A DNA stretch of 64,000 bases from Aggregatibacter sp. 2125159857 (GTDB lineage Bacteria > Pseudomonadota > Gammaproteobacteria > Enterobacterales > Pasteurellaceae): NCBI RefSeq assembly GCF_017798005.1, contig NZ_CP072548.1, positions 496,001 to 560,000 of the forward strand. The letters are read 5' to 3'. Below, one piece after another: positions 11,427 through 21,703 of the stretch. The stretch's first letter is position 1. Each line of letters starts with the position of its first letter. A program made the position numbers and the translations under genes. The notes beneath the pieces are model-generated. The model was not told the origin of the DNA and searched no databases. It worked only from the letters and a program-made list of their open reading frames with translations.

Positions 11427-11930
11427 ATGAAAAAAACGATCGTCATTTTAACCGCACTTTTATTGGCAGCTTGTACTTCCTTCTCCCATTCGAACAAATC
11501 GGTATCCACGCAGCAAGATGAGGCAAAAGCGCAGGAAGAGGTTTCCATCACGCCACCAAAGAAAACTAAGGTCGGTTTCTTGCAACTCATGCCGGGCATT
11601 TTTTATTATGTTGATACTGATTCCATTTGGGTGGATAACAAAGATAAACGTCTTATTCATTTTGATGCGGTGATCAATTTAGATAAAGGATTATATGTCT
11701 TTGAAGAGCATCCTAAGTTATATGCCAAATCTATGCGTCAATATAAGATCTTAAATTGTGAGAATCATCATTTTACGCATGTGCGTAGCGATTTTTATGC
11801 TGATTTCTGGGGAGAAGGCATTCGTACTGCGCCAAAACGTCAATCTCAGCACACGATTACGTTACAACCGCAATCTTCGTTGTACATTTTAGGCGAAGTC
11901 ATTTGCGCCAATATGTATCGTCGGAAATAA
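11427..11930 (+). CDS. Lipoprotein with adhesin-E-like domain
   Basis: A 167-residue lipoprotein. The signal peptide ends in a lipobox LLLAAC at residues 11-16; the residue after Cys is Thr-Ser, which favours outer-membrane sorting. After a low-complexity linker the domain shows VDTDSIWVD, then ILNCENHHF and a final EVICANMY, whose two cysteines could form a disulphide. This pattern resembles the surface-adhesin protein E family of Haemophilus; the resemblance is moderate and recognised by eye only. A good AAGGAG site precedes the ATG. It is a single gene, followed by a REP pair. If not an adhesin it is an outer-membrane lipoprotein of unknown role. Confidence 0.8.
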   Translation: MKKTIVILTALLLAACTSFSHSNKSVSTQQDEAKAQEEVSITPPKKTKVGFLQLMPGIFYYVDTDSIWVDNKDKRLIHFDAVINLDKGLYVFEEHPKLYAKSMRQYKILNCENHHFTHVRSDFYADFWGEGIRTAPKRQSQHTITLQPQSSLYILGEVICANMYRRK

Positions 11931-11948
11931 ATTTCGTTGCGCAAGTTC

Positions 11949-12042
11949 GTAGCGTGCATCTTGATGCACGACCAAATTACGCACGGAACGTTATTTAACT
12001 CTTTCGGGCATTCATGATTTCGTGCAAGAAGTTGCACGCTAC
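11949..12042. repeat. REP/BIME-type pair (GTAG-headed palindromes)
   Basis: A GTAG tetranucleotide (11949-11952) heads the hairpin CGTGCA-TCTTGA-TGCACG, and an inverted partner CGTGCAA...TTGCACG ends in CTAC (12039-12042). The span from GTAG to CTAC is 94 bases, exactly as in the last pair of the array at 52943-53036, and the internal sequence is also closely similar. Confidence 0.85.
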
Positions 12043-12086
12043 GATTCACTAAAATAGTGATATGAAAATAAACACGGTTACCAGTT

Positions 12087-12113
12087 TTCACAAGCCCCTT
12101 TCGGGCTTGTGAA
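12087..12113. repeat. Strong intergenic hairpin
   Basis: TTCACAAGCCC (12087-12097) pairs with GGGCTTGTGAA (12103-12113) across a five-base loop. It lacks a T-run on either side. It may protect or end the lipoprotein or ribB transcript. Confidence 0.6.
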
Positions 12114-12135
12114 GTATAGATCTTAAAGGGGAGCC

Positions 12136-12160
12136 TAAAAACCGCACGTTTTACGTGCGG
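12136..12160 (-). terminator. Terminator of ribB
   Basis: On the minus strand CCGCACGT (12160-12153), loop AAA, and ACGTGCGG (12149-12142) followed by TTTTT, starting five bases after the ribB stop. Confidence 0.88.
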
Positions 12161-12164
12161 GTTG

Positions 12165-12806
12165 TTATTCACCTTGTAATTTATAAGCGACTAAATCTTC
12201 AATCGTCACAACAGGGAAGTGATGTTGTTTGGCAAAGGCGACGATTTCCGGTGCACGAGCCATGGTGCCATCGTCATTGGTGATTTCGCAAATGACACCG
12301 GCAGGTTTAAAACCGGCAAAACGGGCTAATTCAATGGCGGCTTCCGTATGACCACGACGTTCTAATACACCGCCTTTGGCTGCACGCAAGGGGAAAATAT
12401 GACCTGGGCGATGTAAATCGGATGGTTTCGCGCCATCGGCAATCGCCGTTTTAATGGTTGTTACACGATCGGCGGCGGAAACACCGGTAGAAACGCCTTT
12501 TGCTGCTTCGATTGAAATCGTAAAGGCGGTTTTATTCACACTGGTATTATTGGCCACCATCGGTGGGAGATCCAATTGTTGGCATAATTCATCAGTGATA
12601 CATAAACACACGATGCCACTTCCGTAGCGAATTAATTTCGCCATTTGTTCAGGCGTGATGGTTTCTGCCGGAAAAATCAGATCGCCTTCATTTTCACGAT
12701 CTTCATCGTCGAGCACTAAGACGCCATTGCCTTGTTGAAAAGCCTGAATGGCTGACATAACGCGTTGTTCCGGAGTGCCGAATTGGGAGAGTAATGACTG
12801 ATTCAT
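12165..12806 (-). CDS. ribB: 3,4-dihydroxy-2-butanone 4-phosphate synthase
   Basis: A 213-residue riboflavin-pathway enzyme converting ribulose 5-phosphate to the four-carbon precursor of the lumazine ring. Catalytic signatures are [15 protein letters not shown] (acidic metal-binding loop), [16 protein letters not shown], the [11 protein letters not shown] segment and [11 protein letters not shown]. It is the stand-alone RibB form, without a GTP cyclohydrolase II domain. The frame is open to 12899, but ATG at 12804-12806 has AAGGAA at proper distance and gives the family N-terminus. It is controlled by the FMN riboswitch directly upstream, and there is no other riboflavin gene in the window. 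Confidence 0.96.
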   Translation of the reverse strand: MNQSLLSQFGTPEQRVMSAIQAFQQGNGVLVLDDEDRENEGDLIFPAETITPEQMAKLIRYGSGIVCLCITDELCQQLDLPPMVANNTSVNKTAFTISIEAAKGVSTGVSAADRVTTIKTAIADGAKPSDLHRPGHIFPLRAAKGGVLERRGHTEAAIELARFAGFKPAGVICEITNDDGTMARAPEIVAFAKQHHFPVVTIEDLVAYKLQGE

Positions 12807-12916
12807 AGTAAATTCCTTCGTTAAAACTTGAGATACCAGAATCAGGGCTGATGAGGGAATATCGCCGGTGTAAATCATACATTGCCGTAAAGATAACAAC
12901 GCATGACGTTGCCTAA

Positions 12917-13056
12917 ATTCTCTTTCATCCAGACTTTTACTGTCGGCTTTGGAGTTTCACCAAATCTGCTGACTTTGCCAAAAAAGCAAACGCTCGTGGG
13001 CTTTATGTGTAAACATATTTACCACCGGTAGGGAATTTCGCCCTGCCCTGAGAATG
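12917..13056 (-). promoter_or_regulatory. FMN (RFN) riboswitch
   Basis: Minus-strand elements occur in RFN order: CTCAGGGCAGGGCGAAATTC, CCTACCGGTGGTAAA, AGCCCACGAGCG, GGCAAAGTCAGCAGATTTGG, TGAAACTCCAAAGCCGACAG, and CTGGATGAAAGAGAA closing the first stem. It precedes ribB by about 110 bases. A -10 hexamer TATACT lies at 13069-13064 on the minus strand, just upstream of the aptamer. Confidence 0.96.
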
Positions 13057-13230
13057 TGGATGTAGTATAGCGCAAAGGTTGTGAATAAAAAACGTTTTTA
13101 TTTATGCTTGAATTACACAAAATAGTGCGGATAATAGATAAAAATAGGGCATTTATGCGATATTTTTCAAAAATAGTGCAGGCTATGCGACAGCACTAAA
13201 GCGCATCAAGGTGTGTTGTGCTTTTTATAA

Positions 13231-14562
<1,332 letters not shown>

Positions 14563-14574
14563 ATTCGAGTACGT

Positions 14575-15258
14575 ATGATTTTATTTGCAGGCGATCCCCA
14601 TGGCAGTTTTGATCACCTTTATCCGTTCCTAAAAAACCAACAGGATGTGGCGCTGGTCATTCTTGGCGATTTACAACTCACTACGCCGGAACCGTTAGAA
14701 AAGCTGGCGCAACTGGCTGATTTGTGGTTTATTCACGGCAATCATGACAGCAAGACCGTTGAGGCGTTTGAAGCGTTGTGGGGAACAGAATGGAAACAGC
14801 GTAACTTGCATGGACGGGTGCAGAACATTCAAGGGAAACGGATTGCCGGTTTAGGCGGCGTTTTTCGCGGACAAATTTGGATGCCACCAAATAAACCAAT
14901 GTTTTTTGATCCTATCCATTATTGCCAATATTGTTCTCAGGAAAGAATCTGGCGAGGTGGTGTGCCGTTACGTCACCGTACGTCAATTTTTCCATCGGAT
15001 ATTGAGGTGTTGGAAACGCAACAAGCGGATATTTTAATTTGCCATGAAGCACCGAAACCGCATCCATCGGGCTTTGCGGTGATTAATCAACTGGCAGAAA
15101 AAATGGGCGTACAACAAATTTACCATGGCCACCACCATGAGAATTTTGATTACGCCGACTCAAAACAGCCTTATCAAATTATCAACGTCGGTTTTCGCAG
15201 TTTGTGTGACGAAGCCGGTCGCTATCTTTATATCGGGGTGGATGACCGAGGCGTGTGA
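14575..15258 (+). CDS. Calcineurin-like metallophosphoesterase, specific role unknown
   Basis: A 227-residue phosphoesterase. The dimetal motifs appear in order: FAGDPHGSF (D-x-H), VILGDLQ (G-D), HGNHDSK (GNHD), ICHEAPK and YHGHHHEN (GHxH). No signal peptide, so cytoplasmic. The gene starts 12 bases after nadR and is probably in one transcript with it, which makes a nucleotide or cofactor substrate possible, but I cannot support a specific one. ATG at 14575 has only a weak ribosome site, consistent with translational coupling. Confidence 0.85.
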   Translation: MILFAGDPHGSFDHLYPFLKNQQDVALVILGDLQLTTPEPLEKLAQLADLWFIHGNHDSKTVEAFEALWGTEWKQRNLHGRVQNIQGKRIAGLGGVFRGQIWMPPNKPMFFDPIHYCQYCSQERIWRGGVPLRHRTSIFPSDIEVLETQQADILICHEAPKPHPSGFAVINQLAEKMGVQQIYHGHHHENFDYADSKQPYQIINVGFRSLCDEAGRYLYIGVDDRGV

Positions 15259-15359
15259 ACGGTCAAAAACACCTGAAAATACCACCGCACTTTCATACAT
15301 CCCCTTAATCTTGGGGAATTTTATGCGATAATACGACTCCACTTTTTTAGGATGATCTT

Positions 15360-16589
15360 ATGTTATTAAAAAATAAAACACTGGGCAGTGCCTTAATTAT
15401 TGCCGGCACCGCCATTGGCGCCGGGATGTTGGCAATGCCGCTCACTTCAGCCGGCATCGGTTTCGGATTTACTGCGATCTTATTGATCGGGCTTTGGTTG
15501 CTTCTTGCCTACAGCGGACTGCTCTTTGTGGAGGTTTATCAAACTGCGAAACGCAAAGACGACGGTGTCGCCACCTTAGCAGAAAATTATTTCGGTATGC
15601 CGGGACGTATTATTTCCACGGTGTCTTTATTTGTCTTGCTTTATGCCTTATCGGCGGCATATATGACCGGTGGTGGAGAATTGTTAGCCAGTGCCTTGCC
15701 GGCGAATCTTTTTGGCGAAGAGGGGACGCATCTTAAAACTTCAATTTTGCTCTTTACCATTATTCTCGGGGCATTTGTTGTCATCGGTACGAATGGTGTT
15801 GATGGCATTACACGCCTGTTATTTTCCGGCAAAATTTTCGTGTTTATTATCGTGCTTGCCATGATGTTGCCGGAAGTCGTGCCGATGAATTTAATGGAAA
15901 TGCCGTTAGATTACGCCTTAATTTTGTCTGCCGGCCCGGTATTTTTTACCTCTTATGGCTTCCATGTGGTGATGGGCAGTATCAACAGTTACTTAGACGG
16001 TGATGTGAAGCGTTTTAGAACTGCCATTATTCTTGGCACAGCCATTCCATTAAGTGCTTATTTATTATGGCAATTGGCCACGCACGGCATTTTCAATCAA
16101 AATGAATTTGTGACCATCTTAAAAGAAAATCCAACATTGACCGGTTTGATTAATGCCACCAAAACGCTCACCGGTAGCGATGTGTTAAGTCGCATTTTGC
16201 CTGTGTTTTATTCGCTTGCATTAATTACGTCGTTTTTAGGTGTCGCACTTGGTTTATTTGAAGGACTAAATGATTTATTCAAACGAGCAAAAATTCCGGC
16301 AAATCGTCTGAGCTTAACCATGGCAACCTTCATTCCACCGTTGGCTTTTGCCTTGTTCTACCCGAACGGATTTATTGCGGCTTTAGGTTATGCCGGTTTG
16401 CTATGTGCGTTTTATTGCCTCATTTTGCCTATTGGTTTGGCATGGCGTGTAAGACAACAACATAAAAATTTGCCATACCGTGTCGCTGGCGGAAATGGAA
16501 TGTTGGTGTTTGCGCTGATTATCGGACTTCTTATCATTGCTATTCCTTTCTTGATTCAAGCCGGTTTCTTGCCACAAGTCATTGGCTAA
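15360..16589 (+). CDS. tyrP: Aromatic amino acid permease, TyrP type
   Basis: A 409-residue inner-membrane transporter of the hydroxy/aromatic amino acid permease family, with about eleven hydrophobic segments. The N-terminus GSALIIAGTAIGAGMLAMP is the family signature, and the spacing of helices and the FTSYGFHVVMGS segment fit TyrP. It imports tyrosine, or possibly tryptophan, with protons. It is single, with its own terminator. TyrP versus Mtr cannot be decided firmly by eye; TyrP is favoured by the length and N-terminus. Confidence 0.85.
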   Translation: MLLKNKTLGSALIIAGTAIGAGMLAMPLTSAGIGFGFTAILLIGLWLLLAYSGLLFVEVYQTAKRKDDGVATLAENYFGMPGRIISTVSLFVLLYALSAAYMTGGGELLASALPANLFGEEGTHLKTSILLFTIILGAFVVIGTNGVDGITRLLFSGKIFVFIIVLAMMLPEVVPMNLMEMPLDYALILSAGPVFFTSYGFHVVMGSINSYLDGDVKRFRTAIILGTAIPLSAYLLWQLATHGIFNQNEFVTILKENPTLTGLINATKTLTGSDVLSRILPVFYSLALITSFLGVALGLFEGLNDLFKRAKIPANRLSLTMATFIPPLAFALFYPNGFIAALGYAGLLCAFYCLILPIGLAWRVRQQHKNLPYRVAGGNGMLVFALIIGLLIIAIPFLIQAGFLPQVIG

Positions 16590-16626
16590 GGATAAACGCA
16601 CAAGCGAATCATCACATAAACACAAG

Positions 16627-16654
16627 GGCGGGTTTGTTGGAATCCGCCTTTTTT
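16627..16654 (+). terminator. Terminator of tyrP
   Basis: GGCGGGTT (16627-16634) pairs with AATCCGCC (16641-16648), followed by six T. Confidence 0.85.
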
Positions 16655-16669
16655 ATGTTCGCGAAAAAA

Positions 16670-16709
16670 AAGTGCGGTCAAAAAACGAAGTGTTTTTTTG
16701 ACCGCACTT
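16670..16709. terminator. Inverted uptake-signal pair between tyrP and nlpD
   Basis: AAGTGCGGTC (16670-16679) and GACCGCACTT (16700-16709) make a 10-bp stem, flanked by A-runs and T-runs, near the end of the minus-strand nlpD operon. It probably ends that operon. Confidence 0.8.
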
Positions 16710-16739
16710 GTGTTTTAGATAAACCTGTAATTAGGACGA

Positions 16740-17942
16740 TTAACGTCGTGGCAAATAACGGGTTGGATCGACGGATTTACCTTTGTAACGGATCTCAAAG
16801 TGAAGTTTCACACCATCTGTGCCGGTGTTCCCCATTTTGGCGATTTGTTGTCCGGCGCTGACCATTTGTTGATCTTTGACCAAAATACGATCATTGTGTG
16901 CGTAGGCACTGAGAAAGTCATCGCTGTGTTTAATGATGATCAAATTACCATAACCACGCAACGCATTGCCGGCGTAAACCACTTGACCACTGGCGGCAGC
17001 ATTAACCGCTTGACCTTTAGAACCGCTAATATCAATCCCTTTGTTGCCTCCGTCAGCATTGGAGAAACCTTGAATAATGCTGCCGTTTGTCGGCCAATTC
17101 CATATGACACCGGAATTGGCTGGTGCTGTGTCTGCAGACGGTTGAGATGAAGGAGATGGCTGTGCCGGTGTATTTTGTGTAATAAGCGGCACATTTTTCG
17201 GTGGCACAGTGCCCACGGTGGCTTTTACCGGTCCGGTAATCGTGCCGTCTGAACCATATTGTGTGCCGTTGGCGCCCGGTGTATAGGTGACCACAGGTTC
17301 CGCCGGTTTGCTTTCAGGCACAGTCGGCATAGTAGCCTGTGGTGCGGCAGACGATGTGGTAGCTGTCGCGGTGCGTGACACATTCTGTTGTGAACGATTG
17401 GATGAAATTTTCATCACTTGACCCACGTTGAGCTGATAGGGCTCCGACAAATTGTTTAATGCCGCCAATTCTTTCACATCCAAACCGGAAATATATGCGA
17501 TAAGGAACATGGTATCGCCTTTGCGTACGGTGTAAGTATCGCCTTTGTAGAAACCTTTATTGATTTGGCTGTAATCCGGGGCATTGGTTTCCGGATTACG
17601 CGGAATCGTAAAATCTTGCGAGGTTTGCTGCGGTTTATTTTGCACTGCCGGCGCCGGTTGTGGTTTTGGTGCCGGCTGCGGTTGATGCGTCGGCTGGAAA
17701 TTCGGCTGTGGAGCAGATTGAGCCGGCGTTTGTGGTATTGGACCGTTCATGCTATTCGGAACGCTACTTTGTTGAATTTGAGGCTCCCAGCTGGTATTGC
17801 CACCCATAGAGGGATTGTCCACCGGTTGCATGATGCCCGGGGATAAGGTGCCGTCTGCATTTTCTACCGGTGCCGGCGCGTCTGAACTACAGGCTGTAAG
17901 AATAGCCACCGTAATAGGTAAAAGTAAAAAAGACTTTTTCAT
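16740..17942 (-). CDS. nlpD: NlpD/LppB-type murein hydrolase activator lipoprotein
   Basis: A 400-residue outer-membrane lipoprotein. Signal peptide with lipobox ILTAC near residue 19, a long Pro/Gln-rich linker, a LysM domain (YTVRKGDTMFLIAY through NVGQVMKIS, about 135-185), and a C-terminal M23/LytM domain. Two metal-binding His are replaced: NKGIDI has Asn where His is usual, and KLHFEI lacks the first His of HxH. This degeneracy is known for NlpD, which activates amidase AmiC rather than cutting peptidoglycan. The start is ATG 17940-17942 with AAGGAA upstream; the open frame extends further without support. It is last in the ftsB-surE operon. Confidence 0.93.
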   Translation of the reverse strand: MKKSFLLLPITVAILTACSSDAPAPVENADGTLSPGIMQPVDNPSMGGNTSWEPQIQQSSVPNSMNGPIPQTPAQSAPQPNFQPTHQPQPAPKPQPAPAVQNKPQQTSQDFTIPRNPETNAPDYSQINKGFYKGDTYTVRKGDTMFLIAYISGLDVKELAALNNLSEPYQLNVGQVMKISSNRSQQNVSRTATATTSSAAPQATMPTVPESKPAEPVVTYTPGANGTQYGSDGTITGPVKATVGTVPPKNVPLITQNTPAQPSPSSQPSADTAPANSGVIWNWPTNGSIIQGFSNADGGNKGIDISGSKGQAVNAAASGQVVYAGNALRGYGNLIIIKHSDDFLSAYAHNDRILVKDQQMVSAGQQIAKMGNTGTDGVKLHFEIRYKGKSVDPTRYLPRR

Positions 17943-17953
17943 AAAAATATTCC

Positions 17954-18151
17954 TTATTGCATATTGATTGGCATACGTTGTTGTTGAATTTCCGGCAGCC
18001 AACTACCGCCTGCGATAGCGCCGGTGCCTTCTACCGGTTGCATGATGCCCGGCGGAAGTGCATCCTTATCTTTTTCTTCTTGAATTGGCTCATCAACATC
18101 CCACGTACAGGCTGTGAGTGCCATAGACAACACGAAAATCAGTTTATTCAT
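17954..18151 (-). CDS. Small lipoprotein resembling the NlpD N-terminus
   Basis: A 65-residue predicted lipoprotein: MNKLIFVLSMALTACTW has a signal peptide and lipobox LTAC. The remainder includes LPPGIMQPVEG and SWLPEIQQQRMPINMQ, which align with SPGIMQPVDN and SWEPQIQQSSVPNSMN of the NlpD immediately downstream. It therefore looks like a partial duplication of the nlpD 5' end that keeps its own signal, AAGG ribosome site and stop, with no LysM or M23 part. The gap to nlpD is only 11 bases, so both are on one transcript. Function unknown; it may be a vestige or a small lipoprotein using the same interaction motif. Confidence 0.8.
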   Translation of the reverse strand: MNKLIFVLSMALTACTWDVDEPIQEEKDKDALPPGIMQPVEGTGAIAGGSWLPEIQQQRMPINMQ

Positions 18152-18164
18152 TGTATAACCTTGC

Positions 18165-18740
18165 TTAACGTAAAATAAAATAAGCGACAACGGCTAAAAC
18201 CACCACCGACCAACCAATGAGCTCAATGGATTGGCGCAGTTTCGCTGCAAATTTTTCGCCACCCCAAGCGGCTAATTTGGCGACTAATAAAAATCGTGCC
18301 GCCCGGGAAATAAACGCGGTGATGACAAAAGGTAAAAATGCCATTTGCATCACGCCGGCACAGATGGTGAAAACTTTGTAAGGAATTGGTGAGAATCCTG
18401 CTACAAACACCACTAAAATGCCCCATTTTTCAAACCATTGAATAGCGGTTTGCCAATGCGACTGATAGCCCCATTGGTTAATGTAATGTTCTACAAAATC
18501 AAACGCATAATAACCTAATGCATAGCCGATCATGCCACCCAAGACGGAAGCAATTGCCGTAACTAAGGCCAATTTCACCGCACTTTGCGGCCTTGACATG
18601 GACATTGGAATTAACATGACATCCGGTGGAATGGGAAAAAAAATGGCTTCGATAAAACTGACAAAAGTTAGCCAAAACGGGGCGAAACGGTGTTTCGACC
18701 ACGCCATGGTTTTATCATACATTGCACCAAATAAATTCAT
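18165..18740 (-). CDS. YqaA-family DedA/SNARE-associated membrane protein
   Basis: A 191-residue inner-membrane protein with four to five hydrophobic segments. FFPIPPDVMLIPM and the glycine-rich VLGGMIGYALGYYAF and VFVAGFSPIPYKVFTI segments are the DedA/SNARE-associated (VTT) domain signature, here with the conserved F-x-P-x-P-x(n)-G pattern of YqaA. DedA relatives act in phospholipid scrambling and envelope homeostasis; for YqaA the role is not established. I choose ATG 18738-18740 because AAGGA lies six bases before it; an ATG six bases earlier has no spacing. It lies inside the surE-nlpD operon, in the place where enterobacteria have pcm. Confidence 0.88.
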   Translation of the reverse strand: MNLFGAMYDKTMAWSKHRFAPFWLTFVSFIEAIFFPIPPDVMLIPMSMSRPQSAVKLALVTAIASVLGGMIGYALGYYAFDFVEHYINQWGYQSHWQTAIQWFEKWGILVVFVAGFSPIPYKVFTICAGVMQMAFLPFVITAFISRAARFLLVAKLAAWGGEKFAAKLRQSIELIGWSVVVLAVVAYFILR

Positions 18741-18767
18741 TTGCATTCCTTATTTCGAAAGGGCGAA

Positions 18768-19508
18768 TTATTCACTTTCTAGCCAACGTTGTAAAGCATT
18801 GATTGAGTGGTGTGCCGTCATATCGACTTGAATTGGCGTGATGGACACATAGCCGTTTTTCACTGCATGAAAATCTGTGCCTTCGCCGTCATATTCCGGT
18901 AAGCCACTTAGCCCGATCCAATAAATATCTTCGCCACGCGGGCTTTGTTGTTTAATGACTTCGGCGGAAGAAGAACGGTAACCCAAATGGCAGACTTTAA
19001 TGCCTTTGAGCTCTTCATAAGGCACATCCGGCACATTAATGTTGAGAATTTCGTGTTTGCCCAATAATTGAGAATGTAATTTAGGGACGAGTTCGCATAC
19101 TACACGGGCTGCCGTTTCAAAATGTTGACGGCCGTCAAGAGACACCGCAATAGACGGCAAGCCAAGATGGCGCCCTTCAAAGGCGGCGGCGACCGTGCCG
19201 GAATACAATACATCGTCCCCCAAGTTTGCGCCGGCGTTAATGCCGGAGACCACTAAATCGATGCGCCCGGAAAGAAAACCGTTGAGCGCAATGTGCACGC
19301 AATCGGCGGGCGTGCCGTTAACGCAGTAATCGCCACTTTCCAAATGTAACGGTTGTAATGGTTTCACTAAGGTTAACGAACTCGACGCAGCACTGCGGTT
19401 GCTGTCAGGGGCGACGATGGTGACATTGGCGATCTTGCGCAAGGCCTCTGCCATGGCGCGAATGCCCGGCGCGTGAATGCCGTCGTCGTTACTCAATAAA
19501 ATATTCAT
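18768..19508 (-). CDS. surE: 5'/3'-nucleotidase SurE
   Basis: A 246-residue survival protein that removes phosphate from nucleoside monophosphates. The N-terminal metal site [13 protein letters not shown] is clear, with [12 protein letters not shown] and [23 protein letters not shown] completing the active site. Start ATG 19506-19508 has AGGAA upstream; the frame is open further but that extension overlaps truD and is unlike the family. It lies 16 bases after truD in the ispDF operon. Confidence 0.95.
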   Translation of the reverse strand: MNILLSNDDGIHAPGIRAMAEALRKIANVTIVAPDSNRSAASSSLTLVKPLQPLHLESGDYCVNGTPADCVHIALNGFLSGRIDLVVSGINAGANLGDDVLYSGTVAAAFEGRHLGLPSIAVSLDGRQHFETAARVVCELVPKLHSQLLGKHEILNINVPDVPYEELKGIKVCHLGYRSSSAEVIKQQSPRGEDIYWIGLSGLPEYDGEGTDFHAVKNGYVSITPIQVDMTAHHSINALQRWLESE

Positions 19509-19524
19509 AGAAAATTCCTGTGTT

Positions 19525-20535
19525 TTAATTCTCGATATTGACCAGTTCGCGAATGAGTGCGGTGGCATAACTGCCCGCCGGTAAAGCAAATTGAAGGCGC
19601 AAGCCGTTTGGCTCAAACTGCCATTGAAAATATTGCGGTTGCATTAAAATGGGGCGCCGTGCCGCTTTCATCCGTTCTTGTCGCATTAAATCAAATAACG
19701 CCTGATGTTGGGCGAAAATTTCATGTTCAAAATCCACCGCACTTTTCTCTTCTTCGCCGATAAGGGGCGCAGTGAGTAAAACATCTTGTTGTGCCAAACG
19801 CTGTTGCAGTTGTGCCAAATCTTCCGATTCGTCCACTACAAACCAACTGTGTGAACCGTTCAGTTGCAAAACATCACCGACCAAAATTTGCTGTGCCAAG
19901 TCTAATTCCATCCGTTTGGACACGATTAAATTAAACATTTCGCTGCGTGCAGCAGAAAGATAAAAACTGCGTTTATTGCGATCTTTGACGTTAATCTCGC
20001 CGTTTGCCCAGCGTAACGCCTGCGTTAAGTTATTGCCATCACGGCCAAAACGTTGTTCGGTGAAATAATTTGGGAAGCCGTTTTTTGCCAGAAAATCTAA
20101 CCGCACTTTGAGTTCATCAGTTTCTTCGGCGTTGCGTAGCAAAATCTCAAAATGATTGCCTTGTAGGCTGCCAATACGGATTTTCCGTTGGTGGCGGGTG
20201 ACGTCGAGAATTTCTACCCCTTCGAGGGAAAATTGACTGAAATCCGGTGTCGGTTGTCCGGGCATTTGCAGACTGAACCATTGCTCGGTAACGGCCTTGC
20301 GATCTTTCAAACCGGCGTAGCTCATGTTACGCGCGGAAATGCCGGCGAATTTTGCTAGTTGCTCGCCCACAAACAAGGTGTTGCAATCGGTTTTGCGTAC
20401 TTTTACAGCGACAAATTCGCCATCACCGCTCATGTCGTAGCCGAGCTGTTCTTTCACTACAAAATCTGCACATTCCGCTTTTAAAAGTGCGGTCTGTTTT
20501 GGCGGTGTTTTTTGCAAATAGGCTAAATCCATCAT
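19525..20535 (-). CDS. truD: tRNA pseudouridine(13) synthase
   Basis: A 336-residue enzyme that forms pseudouridine 13 in tRNA-Glu. It shows the catalytic [12 protein letters not shown] loop with the key Asp near residue 80, [11 protein letters not shown], and [15 protein letters not shown], all diagnostic of TruD. The start overlaps the ispF stop by four bases (ATGA-type), implying translational coupling. Length is close to E. coli TruD (349). Confidence 0.95.
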   Translation of the reverse strand: MMDLAYLQKTPPKQTALLKAECADFVVKEQLGYDMSGDGEFVAVKVRKTDCNTLFVGEQLAKFAGISARNMSYAGLKDRKAVTEQWFSLQMPGQPTPDFSQFSLEGVEILDVTRHQRKIRIGSLQGNHFEILLRNAEETDELKVRLDFLAKNGFPNYFTEQRFGRDGNNLTQALRWANGEINVKDRNKRSFYLSAARSEMFNLIVSKRMELDLAQQILVGDVLQLNGSHSWFVVDESEDLAQLQQRLAQQDVLLTAPLIGEEEKSAVDFEHEIFAQHQALFDLMRQERMKAARRPILMQPQYFQWQFEPNGLRLQFALPAGSYATALIRELVNIEN

Positions 20536-21011
20536 GGTTTGCGTACCAATAAGGCGACTGCTTCGCAGGCAATGCCTTCACCGCGACCGGTAAAGCCCAG
20601 TTTTTCTGAGGTGGTGGCTTTGACGTTGACTTGTTCAATGTCGACAGACAAATCCTGTGCGATCAGGGCGCGCATGGCGTCAATATGCGGGCGCATTTTC
20701 GGTGCTTGCGCAATGATGGTCACATCCACGTTGCCTACGACATACCCTTTTTCCTGTACTTGGCGGTACGCTTCCCGTAATAACACGCGGCTGTCTGCGC
20801 CTTTGTATTGCATATCCGTGTCGGGGAACAACTTGCCGATATCGCCTAAGGCCACAGCGCCGAGTAAGGCATCGGTTAGCGCATGGAGCGCCACATCGCC
20901 GTCGGAATGGGCGATAAAGCCTTTGTCAAAGGGAATGGTGACGCCGCCGATAATGAGCGGATTGTCGGTGCCGAAAGCGTGAACGTCAAAACCATGGCCG
21001 ATTCGTATCAT
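20532..21011 (-). CDS. ispF: 2-C-methyl-D-erythritol 2,4-cyclodiphosphate synthase
   Basis: A 159-residue trimeric zinc enzyme of the MEP isoprenoid pathway. [12 protein letters not shown] carries the metal-binding D-x-[19 protein letters not shown] the second set, and [14 protein letters not shown] the substrate loop. The C-terminus [20 protein letters not shown] is canonical. Four-base overlaps on both sides couple it to ispD and truD. Confidence 0.97.
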   Translation of the reverse strand: MIRIGHGFDVHAFGTDNPLIIGGVTIPFDKGFIAHSDGDVALHALTDALLGAVALGDIGKLFPDTDMQYKGADSRVLLREAYRQVQEKGYVVGNVDVTIIAQAPKMRPHIDAMRALIAQDLSVDIEQVNVKATTSEKLGFTGRGEGIACEAVALLVRKP

Positions 21012-21703
21012 TTTGTCTTCCTCATTAAATAAAATTCTGCCAACGCCAAATCTTCCGGGCGGGTGACTTTAATATTATCGCTACGCCCTGCCACCAAGTG
21101 CGGTCGAAATCCCGCGAGTTCCATAGCAGAGGCCTCATCGGTCACGGCAAGCTGCTGCTGTTGTGCCTGGATTAACGCATTTCGTAATAACTCTGCACGG
21201 AAAAATTGTGGCGTTTGCGCCAACCAAAGTTGGCTGCGATCTTCGGTGTGGGCAATTTGTTGTGAAGGCAGCGCACGCTTGATGGTATCTGTCGCCGGAA
21301 TCGCCAAAATCGCGCCGTTGTCATCATCAATTTCAAGTAATTTGTCTAAATCGCCATGCGTTAAGCAAGGACGTGCCGCATCATGCACCATCACCCAAAC
21401 ATCCGTGCCGGCATTTTGTATCGCCTTTAACCCGTTCAACACAGAATCCGCACGGGTTTCACCGCCTTTTACCAAAGTAATTTTCGGGTTTTGTGTCAGG
21501 TTAAGTTGAGCAATGTAAGGATCGTCGGCAGCCACTGCCAATACGATTTGGCTGATGTGTGGATAAGAAAGCAACACGTTTAAAGTATGCTGCAAAATGG
21601 GTTGTCCGTGAATAAGAAGGTATTGTTTCGGTTTGTCTGCTTGCATCCGACTGCCAATGCCAGCCGCCGGTACAACGGCGATAATCTTGCGATTTGAGGT
21701 CAT
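21008..21703 (-). CDS. ispD: 2-C-methyl-D-erythritol 4-phosphate cytidylyltransferase
   Basis: A 231-residue nucleotidyltransferase of the MEP pathway that joins CTP and MEP. The N-terminal [20 protein letters not shown] loop binds [19 protein letters not shown] supplies the metal site, and [17 protein letters not shown] ends the domain. The start overlaps the ftsB stop by one base. It feeds ispF directly, two steps later in the pathway, encoded next door. Confidence 0.97.
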   Translation of the reverse strand: MTSNRKIIAVVPAAGIGSRMQADKPKQYLLIHGQPILQHTLNVLLSYPHISQIVLAVAADDPYIAQLNLTQNPKITLVKGGETRADSVLNGLKAIQNAGTDVWVMVHDAARPCLTHGDLDKLLEIDDDNGAILAIPATDTIKRALPSQQIAHTEDRSQLWLAQTPQFFRAELLRNALIQAQQQQLAVTDEASAMELAGFRPHLVAGRSDNIKVTRPEDLALAEFYLMRKTK

